Positions 6,462 through 6,531 of a stretch of DNA of 6,531 bases are shown here, one piece after another. Origin of the DNA: Arenicella sp. (lineage in GTDB: Bacteria; Pseudomonadota; Gammaproteobacteria; Arenicellales; Arenicellaceae); NCBI GenBank assembly GCA_016763815.1, contig JAESTB010000289.1, positions 1 to 6,531 on the forward strand. Direction: 5' to 3'. How positions within the stretch are numbered: the first letter of the stretch is position 1; every line of letters begins with the position of its first letter. The position numbers and the translations under genes were made by a program. The notes beneath the pieces were generated by a model. That model was not told the DNA's origin and ran no database searches. It saw only the letters and a list, made by a program, of their open reading frames with translations.

Positions 6462-6478
6462 TCTTATATAAGATATAA
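6462..6478. promoter_or_regulatory. Second copy of the TCTTATATAAGA palindrome, candidate GntR operator upstream of gntR
   Basis: TCTTATATAAGATATAA at 6462-6478 is identical to 1368-1384. The symmetric core here is the 12-bp TCTTATATAAGA (6462-6473); the left flank is less symmetric than in the other copy. The core centre is about 134 bp upstream of the gntR start, almost the same distance as the other copy from the receptor start (about 137 bp). Two such matches in 6.5 kb, both at gene-start regions of one locus, point to a shared regulator binding site. Linking it to the adjacent GntR protein is inference. Confidence 0.65.
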
Positions 6479-6531
6479 TAGTTTCTAGAGAATTTAAACT
6501 GCGGAATCACGTTATCCCAACATTTCGACCA

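Overview
The window looks like part of a carbohydrate-utilisation locus from a Gram-negative bacterium, most likely a marine or aquatic gammaproteobacterium. The grounds are an outer-membrane TonB-dependent receptor with a TonB box, a YidK/vSGLT-like sodium symporter, a HutC-type GntR regulator, and moderate base composition (roughly half G+C by eye). The genus cannot be fixed from the sequence alone.

All four genes lie on the minus strand. In transcription order (right to left) they are: a GntR/UTRA transcriptional regulator (6334 to 5615), a glycoside hydrolase family 31 enzyme with a GTG start (5497 to 3326), a sodium:solute symporter (3216 to 1486), and a TonB-dependent receptor (start 1236, running off the left edge with 412 codons visible). 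The gaps between them are 117, 109 and 249 bp. No gap exceeds 300 bp, no convincing intrinsic terminator was seen, and no RNA gene, mobile element or CRISPR array was found.

The inferred pathway is as follows. The receptor imports an oligosaccharide or glycoside across the outer membrane. The symporter carries it, or a product of it, across the inner membrane with sodium. The GH31 enzyme has no signal peptide and so acts in the cytoplasm, where it cleaves an alpha-glycosidic bond. The GntR protein senses an intermediate and controls the set. The exact sugar is unknown. The GH31 resembles alpha-xylosidases of the YicI type in its catalytic framework, but several active-site-lining residues differ.

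The strongest non-coding signal is a pair of nearly identical palindromes built on TCTTATATAAGA. One is upstream of the receptor gene and the other upstream of gntR, each about 135 bp from the start codon. They share 17 identical bases and are the best candidates for operators of the GntR protein. The two gaps flanking the GH31 gene each hold a different short tandem repeat (15-bp and 12-bp periods). The 15-bp array overlaps the gntR stop codon and carries further in-frame TAG codons.
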